This document shows, one piece after another, positions 1 to 6,344 of a stretch of DNA of 7,611 nt. The stretch spans positions 1 through 7,611 of the forward strand of contig CABTMH010000115.1 of the NCBI GenBank assembly GCA_902485915.1. The letters run 5' to 3'. Made by a program: the position numbers and the translations under genes. This stretch comes from an uncultured Oribacterium sp. (lineage in GTDB: Bacteria; Bacillota; Clostridia; Lachnospirales; Lachnospiraceae). The notes under the pieces were generated by a model. That model searched no databases. It saw nothing but the letters and a program-made list of their open reading frames with translations, and was not told the DNA's origin. Position 1 is the first letter of the stretch. Each line of letters begins with the position of its first letter.

Positions 1-701
1 ACTACTATGTGAAGACGAAGGGCTCGCTCGTGAATCAGAAGATCAGCTTCTCGAAAACGGTCGAGATGAAGCTCATGATGTTCGAGTGCTACAGCGATTT
101 CTATAAGCATGTGCTGGATGAGTCAGAGTATGAGAAGAAGCGGCTCCAGCTCTATCGTTTTCTCGTGGATGCGGCGAAGGACGGCTTCGTATTCCCGGCG
201 TCGATTCCGGGAACGCAGAAGCTCGGCGAGGAGCGTAGCCAGGCGCTGCAGGAGGTGATTTCAGACGATGGCATCATCGTCGAGAAGTACCGCGACCGGA
301 AACTGCTCGAGCGGTATCTGGAGTCAGTGGCACTGAAATATGATATGACGATGGCGGAGATTTCACTTTTACTCTATCGGAAGGATGCAAGCCACGAGTT
401 GAGCCGGAAGAACCTCGCGAGTCTGATGCATCTCAGCCGCGGGGAACTGCGCGGCACGCTGCAGAGGCTGACGGTACGGGAGATGATCGATGTGATCGAT
501 CTGCCACGTAAGAAAAATGAGATACGGAAAATCCGCCTCGAGCTACTGCCGGCGTCGGACGCGGTGCTCCGGGACATCGAAGCCGCCGAGCGAGACTACG
601 AACAGGCGAAGTTCAGAGATTTTACAGAAGAAGAGATCAGGACGTATACCGCGCTGGAGCGTCGCGTGCAGAAGAACGAAAAAACGATACTGCAGAAGTA
701 G
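1..701 (+). CDS. MarR-like winged-helix transcriptional regulator, 5' end outside window
   Basis: The frame is open to the left edge (TAC TAT precede the first GTG at 9), so the true start probably lies outside and about 232 codons are visible. Counting from that GTG, residues 95-180 look like a MarR-type DNA-binding core: a helix at 95-123, a helix-turn-helix at about 131-162 (SRKNLASLMHLSRGELRG), a basic wing with RKKNEIRKIRLEL, and a long C-terminal helix at 184-225 as used for dimerisation. Residues 1-55 (a wing-like VKTKGSLVNQKISF followed by a long helix) resemble the end of a second, upstream winged-helix unit. The protein may therefore carry two tandem units; this is inference, since the first one is cut off. 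No ligand or target can be named. It is convergent with the tRNA gene. Family-level confidence is moderate. Confidence 0.6.
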   Translation, partial: YYVKTKGSLVNQKISFSKTVEMKLMMFECYSDFYKHVLDESEYEKKRLQLYRFLVDAAKDGFVFPASIPGTQKLGEERSQALQEVISDDGIIVEKYRDRKLLERYLESVALKYDMTMAEISLLLYRKDASHELSRKNLASLMHLSRGELRGTLQRLTVREMIDVIDLPRKKNEIRKIRLELLPASDAVLRDIEAAERDYEQAKFRDFTEEEIRTYTALERRVQKNEKTILQK

Positions 702-791
702 TGAAGCATCAGGCATCCGAAAAGCCTTCCCACGGACACCTTCCCAGCCACCTGACACGAAGTGATGCTCGGTCGCCTCGGACATCGGCAC

Positions 792-854
792 AAAAAAAGC
801 ATGAATCGACATAAGCGGACACCCTGCTGATCGGCAGGATGTCCGCTTATGTCG
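792..854 (-). terminator. Long hairpin with distal T-run, possible minus-strand terminator
   Basis: Arms 807-821 and 840-854 pair over 15 bp without a break. After a C/A mismatch, five more pairs (823-827 with 834-838) close on a 6-nt loop. Read on the minus strand, the stem is followed after 8 nt by seven T (798-792). That gap is longer than in a normal intrinsic terminator, so it may be a back-up terminator behind the tRNA or an unrelated structured repeat. On the + strand no T-run follows the stem. Confidence 0.4.
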
Positions 855-862
855 TGGCCTAT

Positions 863-900
863 AGAAAACGCCGAACGCATCACTGCGCTCGGCGTTTTCT
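863..900 (-). terminator. Intrinsic terminator after tRNA-Ala, probably bidirectional
   Basis: Arms 863-874 and 889-900 pair perfectly over 12 bp, then a mismatch and three further pairs (876-878 with 885-887) close on a 6-nt loop. The outer part of the stem is AAAA against TTTT, so each strand ends in a T-tract: TTTTCT on both, with GTTTTC following on the + strand. It starts 7 nt beyond the tRNA 3' end and sits between convergent transcripts. It probably ends the tRNA transcript and could also stop read-through from the regulator gene. Confidence 0.75.
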
Positions 901-907
901 GTTTTCG

Positions 908-980
908 TGGAGACAACGGGATTCGAACCCGCGACCTTTGCGTTGCGAACGCAACGCTCTCCCAACTGAGCTATGTCCCC
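908..980 (-). tRNA. tRNA-Ala, anticodon CGC
   Basis: On the minus strand a 73-nt cloverleaf can be drawn completely. The acceptor stem is GGGGACA with TGTCTCC, and it includes the G3-U70 wobble pair that marks alanine tRNAs. The D arm is GCTC/GAGC with an AGTTGGGA loop. The anticodon stem is TTGCG/CGCAA around loop TTCGCAA, which puts CGC at positions 34-36 and decodes GCG. The variable loop is AGGTC, and the T arm is GCGGG/CCCGT around TTCGAAT. The discriminator is A, and the next bases are CGA, so CCA is not encoded and must be added after transcription. The gene stands alone with its own promoter and terminator. Confidence 0.95.
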
Positions 981-993
981 GCTACAGCTGTAT

Positions 994-1022
994 ATTATAG
1001 CGCAGAAAAAGCCGAAACGGAA
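994..1022 (-). promoter_or_regulatory. Promoter of tRNA-Ala
   Basis: A perfect TATAAT -10 box lies at 994-999 on the minus strand, which puts the transcription start near 987, a few nt before the mature tRNA 5' end at 980. A 17-nt spacer leads to TTCCGT at 1017-1022, a poor match to TTGACA. The -10 is convincing and the -35 is weak. Confidence 0.6.
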
Positions 1023-1058
1023 CTGGAAATTTCAGATTTTGGGATGCGCCCCGTTTCG
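1006..1058 (-). terminator. Possible terminator behind the histidine kinase gene
   Basis: On the minus strand CGAAACGG (1058-1051) pairs with CCGTTTCG (1020-1013) over 8 bp, and two nt later comes a run of five T (1010-1006). The 30-nt loop is long, though short inner stems are possible. The element overlaps the -35 region of the tRNA promoter. It is the only terminator-like structure seen after the kinase gene apart from the palindromic repeat at 1063-1127. Confidence 0.35.
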
Positions 1059-1062
1059 TAAG

Positions 1063-1127
1063 GAGGTCTGACCCCCTTACAACCGGCTTAAGAATTCTGT
1101 AAGGTTTTCTTCATGGGGTCTGACCTC
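1063..1127. repeat. Palindromic GGTCTGACC repeat pair (REP/MITE-like)
   Basis: Two 13-nt units, GAGGTCTGACCCC (1063-1075) and GGGGTCTGACCTC (1115-1127), face each other and would pair at 12 of 13 positions with only the central base mismatched. Each unit is itself nearly palindromic. Inside them a second perfect inverted repeat, CCTTACA (1075-1081) with TGTAAGG (1098-1104), surrounds a centre containing CTTAAG and GAATTC. I recall GGGGTCTGACCCC-type palindromes as dispersed repeats linked to Y1-family transposases in several bacteria; that link is recollection and not shown by this sequence. The right half lies inside the 3' end of the kinase gene. Confidence 0.6.
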
Positions 1128-3955
1128 GTTAAAACGCAGCAGATGACCTTCACGACTTCGTCTATGTCGATCGGTTTCGCGAGGTGACCGTTCATGCCGG
1201 CGGCGTGGGCGGCGGCGATGTCCTCGGCGAAGGCGTTCGCGGTCATGGCGACGATCGGGATGGTCTCGCCATCCGGGCGGTCGGACATGTTGCGGATCGC
1301 CTGGGTCGCTTCGTAGCCGTTCTGCTTCGGCATCATGATGTCCATGAGGATGAGGTCGAAACTTCCGGCCGGCGCGGCGCGGAACTGGTCGATGACGTCC
1401 TGGCCGTCGATGGCGCGGGTGACCTGCATGCCCTTCTCCTCGAGGAGTGTGATCGCGATCTCGGCATTCAGGTCGTTGTCCTCTGCCATCAGTACACGGA
1501 TGCCCTGCAGGTCGCGCTCCGTACAGCTCGTCTCCGGCTTCTTCTCCAGGGCGACGTCTGCGATCTGAAGCGGGAGCTCGACGGTGAAGGTCGTGCCGAC
1601 GCCCTGCTTACTCTTCACATGGATCTCGCCATGCATCATATCGACGTAGCGCTTCGTGATGGCCATGCCGAGGCCGGTGCCCTTATAGTTCGTGCGGGCA
1701 CCATCATTCTCCTGTGCGAATTCCTCGTAGAGATGCGCCTGAAATTCCTCGCTCATACCGATGCCGGTGTCTGAGATGCGATAGCGCACCTGGACGTGCT
1801 TCCCGTCTCCGACCGGCTGGTCCTCCACCTCGAAGCGGATCGTGCCACCATCCTTCGTAAACTTGATGGCGTTACTGAGGATGTTGATCAACACCTCACG
1901 GATGCGGAGCTCATCCGCATATACGTACTTCGTCGTCGGTTTTCTGCGGGAAACGATAAACTCGATACTCCGCCCCTGCAGAAAGCCATGGGCCACGGAC
2001 AGTACCGTGTCGGTGATTCCAGTGATATCGCACGGCACCGGCTCATACTTGATCTTGCCGCTCTCGATACGGCTGATGTCGAGCACGTCGTTGATGAGTG
2101 ACATGAGGTAGTCCGAGCTCTGCATGATCTTCTCGAGGCAGTTCCGGAGCTTCTCCTCCGGGCCCATCGAAAGTGCGATGTTCGTGAAGCCGATGATGGC
2201 ATTCATCGGCGTACGTATATCGTGCGACATGCTGTTCAGGAAGGTCGTCTTCGCCACGTTGGCAGCATTGGCCTCGCGTGCCTCCGCGAGCGCCGCCTCG
2301 AGCTTCCGCTGCCCGATCACCAGTCGAGACAGAAGCAACAGGAGGATGCCAATGATGGCGGCCGCGATGATCATCACGGTGCCTGTATGGGCCTGGATAA
2401 ATTCATGCAGTGTGGCCCGATCGTTTGAGAGCAGATTTTCCGCAAGTACGACGCCGCTCAGAAGACTCGCAGACTGCTCGATCGCCTTATTTACGATGGT
2501 CGCCCCCCGTCGGTTATCCTTCATCGTGACCATCACGAGCTTCTGGCGATCCGCGATCTCCGCATACGACAGCTTCTTCATCAGCGGATCGTCATTCAGC
2601 TCGTTGATGCGGGCAGATGCGATGACTGTCGCATCGGCCTCATCATCGAGAATCGCATGCAGACAGTCCTCGAAGCGGTCATATTTTCTGGTGGTGATAT
2701 CGTGCGAGGAGATACGCACGATATCATCCGAATAGAAGGAGCTGTTCGTCGTAGCGATGACAGGCGACGTTTTATCGAATCTGCGATCCTTATAGATGAC
2801 CACCGGGGTCAGCTCATAGATGGCATCGGTCGACACCGCACCTATCCGCTCCAGCACATCGAAATCTCGGATCACCGGACCGGCGATATCGATTTCATCC
2901 TTTTCAAGTGCTGCACGCATCTCGTCCGTCGAGCGATAGGGCTGCACGGTGATCGTGATGCCATACTGCTTCTCGAGGGTATCCAGCACGGTCTTCAGGA
3001 TGCCGGACAGCTCGCCATCTCTCGTTCCGCTGAAGGGGAACTTGTCTTCGAAATAGCCCACACGGATCGTGTTCTGATGCGCCTCCAGCCACTTCTTCTC
3101 CTGAGGGTTTAAAAGGAAGTTTCGTGCGGACTTGTTTTCGTACTGGGCGACCAGGTTGCGGCTGTAATTCGAATCGCTCGTATCGATTTCCGCCAGGGCT
3201 GCATTGAGCTCGGACAGGATATCTGTCCGCTTCATGGTCACGGCGAAGTAGTAGTCGCCGCCACCGATCCTGGCGATCGAGATGGCGTCACTGTCCATGG
3301 TGAGACCAGGGGTCACGATGGCATCGAGTGTACCGTCCGACAGTTCCTGCGTCAGTACCTGATCATCCGTGCATGGCACGACCGTGGCATCGATCTGCTT
3401 CGCCTCCAGCCATCGATCCAGCATCATCTCCGGATAGGATCCACTGCTGACGCCGATGCGGCAGCCCTTCAGTACACTGTAGTCTCCCTGCGCCAGCGCT
3501 TCATGCTTCCGGTCCGTATAGAGCCAGAATTCGTCCGACCCCTGTGGATACGCGGAGAAGTGCATCCGTCTGGAACGATCGAGGGTGTAATTGACATCCC
3601 CCATCAGATCGATCTCGCCGTTCTCGAGCATCTCGAGGCACTCCCCGAACGGCGCGTAGACATACTCATAGGTCCAGCCGGTCAGACTCGCGATCTTCTG
3701 CAGATACGCATAGCCTGCGCCTCGCTTATGCTCGTCATCGCTCCCCTCCTGGTAATTCCGGGAATGAAAATAACCGACACGGACGATTTTGGATTCGGAC
3801 GGCGCATCGGTGCCGGATGCCGGCGCTGCCACCGCAGCGCTCGTCTCCTCCGCATAGACCGTCGTCGGACGCATGCACAGCGTGAACAGCAGTGCCCAGA
3901 ACATCAGCAGTATAAGAAAGGTTCGCGTACTATATTTTTGAATTTCAGCTCTCAT
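1088..3955 (-). CDS. Hybrid sensor histidine kinase with two Venus-flytrap (SBP_bac_3-like) sensor domains
   Basis: A membrane sensor kinase of 955 residues. A signal peptide (hydrophobic 12-28, likely cut after VYA at 35) is followed by two solute-binding-like domains, about 57-275 and 296-504, the second opening with IRVGYFEDKFPFS. Then come one membrane helix (526-547), HisKA with phospho-acceptor His578 (SMSHDIRTP), an ATPase domain (N-box Asn695, DTGIGM 729-734, GTGLGM 759-764), and a receiver domain (818-940) with acidic pair Glu825/Asp826, phospho-acceptor Asp872, Thr905 and Lys927. All key residues are intact. The layout is like BvgS but with no HPt, PAS or DNA-binding output, so the phosphoryl group presumably passes to a partner encoded elsewhere. 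The ligand is unknown; amino acids or other small solutes are typical for the fold. The start at 3955 is chosen because GGGAG precedes it by 5 nt and the signal peptide follows at once; an upstream ATG at 4018 would add 21 polar residues without a ribosome site. The last 12 codons lie in a palindromic repeat. It follows rmd on the same strand. Confidence 0.93.
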   Translation of the reverse strand: MRAEIQKYSTRTFLILLMFWALLFTLCMRPTTVYAEETSAAVAAPASGTDAPSESKIVRVGYFHSRNYQEGSDDEHKRGAGYAYLQKIASLTGWTYEYVYAPFGECLEMLENGEIDLMGDVNYTLDRSRRMHFSAYPQGSDEFWLYTDRKHEALAQGDYSVLKGCRIGVSSGSYPEMMLDRWLEAKQIDATVVPCTDDQVLTQELSDGTLDAIVTPGLTMDSDAISIARIGGGDYYFAVTMKRTDILSELNAALAEIDTSDSNYSRNLVAQYENKSARNFLLNPQEKKWLEAHQNTIRVGYFEDKFPFSGTRDGELSGILKTVLDTLEKQYGITITVQPYRSTDEMRAALEKDEIDIAGPVIRDFDVLERIGAVSTDAIYELTPVVIYKDRRFDKTSPVIATTNSSFYSDDIVRISSHDITTRKYDRFEDCLHAILDDEADATVIASARINELNDDPLMKKLSYAEIADRQKLVMVTMKDNRRGATIVNKAIEQSASLLSGVVLAENLLSNDRATLHEFIQAHTGTVMIIAAAIIGILLLLLSRLVIGQRKLEAALAEAREANAANVAKTTFLNSMSHDIRTPMNAIIGFTNIALSMGPEEKLRNCLEKIMQSSDYLMSLINDVLDISRIESGKIKYEPVPCDITGITDTVLSVAHGFLQGRSIEFIVSRRKPTTKYVYADELRIREVLINILSNAIKFTKDGGTIRFEVEDQPVGDGKHVQVRYRISDTGIGMSEEFQAHLYEEFAQENDGARTNYKGTGLGMAITKRYVDMMHGEIHVKSKQGVGTTFTVELPLQIADVALEKKPETSCTERDLQGIRVLMAEDNDLNAEIAITLLEEKGMQVTRAIDGQDVIDQFRAAPAGSFDLILMDIMMPKQNGYEATQAIRNMSDRPDGETIPIVAMTANAFAEDIAAAHAAGMNGHLAKPIDIDEVVKVICCVLTRSDPMKKTLQNS

Positions 3956-3960
3956 CACAG

Positions 3961-3965
3961 CTCCC
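3961..3965 (-). promoter_or_regulatory. Ribosome binding site deciding the kinase start
   Basis: GGGAG lies 5 nt before the ATG at 3955. The in-frame ATGs further upstream (4018, 4006 and 3967) have no comparable purine motif at the right distance, so 3955 is preferred. A TATATT about 80 nt upstream of this start could be a -10 box, but no matching -35 is visible. Confidence 0.5.
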
Positions 3966-4078
3966 ATCGGCGCAGCAGTATATCTCTCTGTCCCTTCGCC
4001 GGACATAATTATGGACATTTTAGCATGTTTTCAGCTGAATATATACTTCGCATTTCCCTGGGGGTGGATCGCAGGCGC

Positions 4079-5005
4079 TCAGACATTTAGAAATGCGTCG
4101 TACATTTCTTTCAGTGCGTCGTAAACGCTGTATTGCGGGGTCCAGTCGAGTTCTTCGGTGATGCGACTGTGGTCGCAGCAGATGCGTGGCTGGTCGGACG
4201 GGCGGAAGCGTGCCGGGTCGACCTCGATGGCGATCGGCTGGTGGCTGAGCTTCGTGACGTACTGGAGCAGCTCCGTCAGGTTATACGCGGTGCCGGAGCC
4301 GACATTATAGATGGCGCGGCAGTCGTCCTGCTCGACGATCATGCGGTACGCGCGGACGATGTCCTTCACGTGGCTGAAGTCACGCTCGATGTTGAGGTTG
4401 CCGACCTGGATGGTACCTGGCTGTCCGCTCTTCTCGATGTCCGCCACCTGCTTACAGAAGCTCGGGAGGACGAAGGAATCGCGCTGGCCGACACCGGTGT
4501 GGTTAAACGGGCGCACACAGTAGACCCGGAGGCCGTAGCGGTCACGGTAGAGTGCCGCGAAATTTTCCTGCGTCACCTTCGAGATGCCATACGGGTTGCT
4601 GGCGTTGAGTGCCGTTTCCTCGTCGATCGCCCGCTCCGTGATCACGTACTCCTCACTGGAGCCGACGAAGAGGATGCGCGGCTTTTTCTCCGCCTTCCGT
4701 GCGGCCTCAAGGATGTTGAGGGCGCCGACCACGTTCACCTCGATCGTCGTCTGCGGGATGCCCCACGAAGCCCCGACGCTGCTGATGGCGGCGAGGTTGA
4801 TGACGATGTCCGGGCCGACAGCATTGACCAGCGACTCGACCTCCGCGGCGTTCAGAAGGTCGGCCGGGTGGAACGTGACCTCCGGCGGCAGCTGCCCGCG
4901 CGTGGCCTTATCACTCCCGACCACGGCGTAGCCATGCTCGAGAAACTCGCGCGAGAGGTAGCTTCCGACGAAGCCGCCCGCGCCAAAAATCAGGACCTTT
5001 TCCAT
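4079..5005 (-). CDS. rmd: GDP-6-deoxy-D-mannose reductase (GDP-4-keto-6-deoxy-mannose reductase)
   Basis: A cytoplasmic 308-residue short-chain dehydrogenase of the extended NDP-sugar epimerase/reductase group. It should reduce the 4-keto group of GDP-4-keto-6-deoxy-mannose with NAD(P)H to give GDP-D-rhamnose. Seen in the sequence: the Rossmann motif GAGGFVG (8-14), GSSEEY (115-120) holding the catalytic Ser region, the YGISK dyad Tyr139/Lys143, RPFNHTGVGQ (165-174), VGNLNIERDF (201-210) and the C-terminal RPSDQPR. The FNHTG-GQ and GNL..RDF signatures fit Rmd better than GDP-L-fucose synthase. The start at 5005 has GGAG 6 nt upstream and gives the normal family length; the frame stays open to an ATG at 5080 that has no ribosome site. 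It lies 156 nt downstream of gmd, whose product supplies its substrate, which supports the call. Confidence 0.88.
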   Translation of the reverse strand: MEKVLIFGAGGFVGSYLSREFLEHGYAVVGSDKATRGQLPPEVTFHPADLLNAAEVESLVNAVGPDIVINLAAISSVGASWGIPQTTIEVNVVGALNILEAARKAEKKPRILFVGSSEEYVITERAIDEETALNASNPYGISKVTQENFAALYRDRYGLRVYCVRPFNHTGVGQRDSFVLPSFCKQVADIEKSGQPGTIQVGNLNIERDFSHVKDIVRAYRMIVEQDDCRAIYNVGSGTAYNLTELLQYVTKLSHQPIAIEVDPARFRPSDQPRICCDHSRITEELDWTPQYSVYDALKEMYDAFLNV

Positions 5006-5161
5006 ATAATTCTCCATGTAAATCACATGAGCAGGCCGACGTTTCGATCTGCGCCACCTGCCCATGTCCTGTTTCTTCATTTATTCGGATGACCGGCTCA
5101 TGGCCACTCGTTCAGAATTCACTCGGATGACGATGTGGGCCATCCATGCCGATGTCCGATC
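5006..5161 (-). other. gmd-rmd intergenic leader with short direct repeats
   Basis: This 156-nt spacer is long for two genes of one pathway. It contains TCGGATGAC twice (5085-5093 and 5123-5131, + strand reading) and CACTCG twice (5105-5110 and 5120-5125). I see no clear promoter, terminator or small gene with a ribosome site. The frame of rmd stays open from 5080, but the added residues (rich in Arg and Lys) are unlike the family N-terminus. Confidence 0.4.
5012..5015 (-). promoter_or_regulatory. Ribosome binding site deciding the rmd start
   Basis: GGAG with a 6-nt spacer (AATTAT) stands before ATG 5005. It argues for the 308-residue form over starts at 5017 or 5080. Confidence 0.7.
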
Positions 5162-6196
5162 TCAGCGGAGTCCAGCCTCTTTCTTCGCAAGCTGGAGGTC
5201 ATGCTCCGCCATGATGCGGCAGAGCTCCTCATAGCTGGTCTTCTGCGGATTCCAGCCGAGCTTCGTTCTCGCCTTCGTCGGGTCACCGAGGAGGTTTACG
5301 ACGTCGGTCGGACGGTACCACTTCGGGTTCACGCTGACGAGCATCTTACCGGTCTTCTGATCGTAGCCCTTCTCGTCGATGCCCTCGCCGCGCCACTCGA
5401 GCTCGATGCCATCATGTGCGAACGCGAGGGTGGTGAACTCACGAACGGTGTGCTGCACGCCGGTCGCGATAACGTAATCATCCGGCTCGTCCTGCTGCAG
5501 GATCAGCCACATGCACTCAACGTAGTCCTTCGCGTAGCCCCAGTCACGGAGGGAATCCAGATTACCGAGCTCGAGGTGGTCCTGGAGACCGCAGGCGATA
5601 CGGCCGGCTGCGAGCGTGATCTTACGGGTGACGAAGTTATCGCCACGGCGCTCGGACTCATGGTTGAAGAGGATGCCGTTGCAGGCGAAGATGCCGTAGG
5701 CGTCGCGATACTGACGCATCATCCAGAAGCCGTACTGCTTCGCAACTGCGTATGGGCTGAATGGATGGAACGGTGTCGTCTCGGACTGCGGAACCGCCTC
5801 GACCTTACCGAAGAGCTCGGACGTGGATGCCTGGTATACGCGGCAGGTCTTATCGAGACCCGCAGTGTGTACGGCCTCGAGGATACGAAGCACACCGAGC
5901 GCATCGACGTCACCGGTGTACTCGGCAGCCTCGAAGGAAACCTGTACATGGGACTGCGCCGCGAGGTTATAGATCTCGTCCGGCTTCACCTGAAGCACGA
6001 TGCGGATGATACTGGAGGAATCAGACAGATCACCCTCATGGATGATCAGCCGATCGAGGATGTGGTCGATGCGCTCGGTCGTGGAAACCGACGCACGACG
6101 GATGATGCCGTGTACCTCATAGCCCTTCTCCAGCAGAAGCTCTGCCAGATAGGAACCATCCTGACCTGTGATACCTGTGATTAACGCCTTTTTCAT
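5162..6196 (-). CDS. gmd: GDP-mannose 4,6-dehydratase
   Basis: A cytoplasmic 344-residue NADP-dependent dehydratase that turns GDP-D-mannose into GDP-4-keto-6-deoxy-D-mannose, the branch point to GDP-D-rhamnose, GDP-L-fucose and related sugars. Motifs in order: the nucleotide-binding GITGQDG (8-14), NLAAQSHV (77-84), STSELFG (124-130) with catalytic Thr125 and Glu127, Tyr149 and Lys153 in YAVAK, the conserved RRGDNFVTRKI (183-193), and GNLDSLRDWGYAKDYV (211-226). Length and motifs are full and intact. ATG 6196 has AGGAG 6 nt upstream and the protein begins directly with the Rossmann strand, so the start is secure. The gene is first after the trpA terminator and is followed by rmd, so the expected end product is GDP-D-rhamnose. 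Confidence 0.96.
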   Translation of the reverse strand: MKKALITGITGQDGSYLAELLLEKGYEVHGIIRRASVSTTERIDHILDRLIIHEGDLSDSSSIIRIVLQVKPDEIYNLAAQSHVQVSFEAAEYTGDVDALGVLRILEAVHTAGLDKTCRVYQASTSELFGKVEAVPQSETTPFHPFSPYAVAKQYGFWMMRQYRDAYGIFACNGILFNHESERRGDNFVTRKITLAAGRIACGLQDHLELGNLDSLRDWGYAKDYVECMWLILQQDEPDDYVIATGVQHTVREFTTLAFAHDGIELEWRGEGIDEKGYDQKTGKMLVSVNPKWYRPTDVVNLLGDPTKARTKLGWNPQKTSYEELCRIMAEHDLQLAKKEAGLR

Positions 6197-6202
6197 ATAT
6201 GT

Positions 6203-6207
6203 CTCCT
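6203..6207 (-). promoter_or_regulatory. Ribosome binding site of gmd
   Basis: AGGAG with a 6-nt spacer (ACATAT) before ATG 6196, close to ideal for a Gram-positive gene. Confidence 0.8.
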
Positions 6208-6260
6208 GTTCTTTCTATGGAAGAATCTTTTTTATGTGTGGACTGGCCATACTTTCACAT

Positions 6261-6289
6261 AGTTTATCACATGTCCGCGAGGATTCCAT
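6261..6289 (-). promoter_or_regulatory. Candidate promoter for gmd-rmd
   Basis: On the minus strand an extended -10 (TGA-TAAACT, hexamer at 6261-6266) is preceded at 17 nt by ATGGAA (6284-6289), which matches TTGACA at three of six positions. It lies just beyond the trpA terminator and would give a leader of roughly 57 nt before the gmd ATG. The position makes sense; the sequence match is only fair. Confidence 0.4.
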
Positions 6290-6300
6290 ACCTTGAAACG

Positions 6301-6322
6301 AAAAAAGCGCCTCGAAGGCGCT
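6301..6322 (-). terminator. Intrinsic terminator of the trp operon
   Basis: On the minus strand AGCGCCT (6322-6316) pairs with AGGCGCT (6312-6306), a GC-rich 7-bp stem with a tiny TCG loop (or 6 bp around TTCGA), immediately followed by TTTTTT (6306-6301). It begins 22 nt after the trpA stop codon and separates the trp genes from gmd. Confidence 0.9.
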
Positions 6323-6344
6323 GAAAAGGGTTATCATAAAGCAC

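Noticed and set aside
778..790. Shared 13-nt string (TCGGACATCGGCA) between the region after the regulator gene and the minus strand near 5148-5160
   Set aside because: One 13-nt match is expected by chance in a window of this size, and the similarity does not extend on either side.
908..980. tRNA-Ala as an integration site for a mobile element
   Set aside because: No integrase gene and no second copy of the tRNA 3' end in the window.
3956..4018. Upstream start of the kinase at 4018
   Set aside because: No ribosome site at a useful distance, and it would put 21 polar residues before the signal peptide. It remains possible but is less likely than 3955.
4079..5005. GDP-L-fucose synthase as the identity of the reductase
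   Set aside because: The FNHTG-GQ and GNL..RDF blocks are those of GDP-6-deoxy-mannose reductases, and the length and gene pairing with gmd agree. Only an assay would exclude it fully.
5006..5080. Upstream start of rmd at 5080
   Set aside because: No ribosome site, and the Arg/Lys-rich extension lies before a complete Rossmann N-terminus. ATG 5005 has GGAG at 6 nt.
4133..6184. Long open frames on the + strand opposite rmd (4133-5092) and gmd (5135-6184), and another opposite trpA (6363-7199)
   Set aside because: They are shadows caused by GC-rich codon use in the minus-strand genes. The minus frames carry full family motifs and ribosome sites, while the antisense products show no domain pattern.
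6233..6261. TATGTG/CACATA inverted repeat in the gmd leader
   Set aside because: Only 6 bp with a 17-nt loop and no ligand-binding or attenuator-like structure around it; too weak to call a regulatory element.
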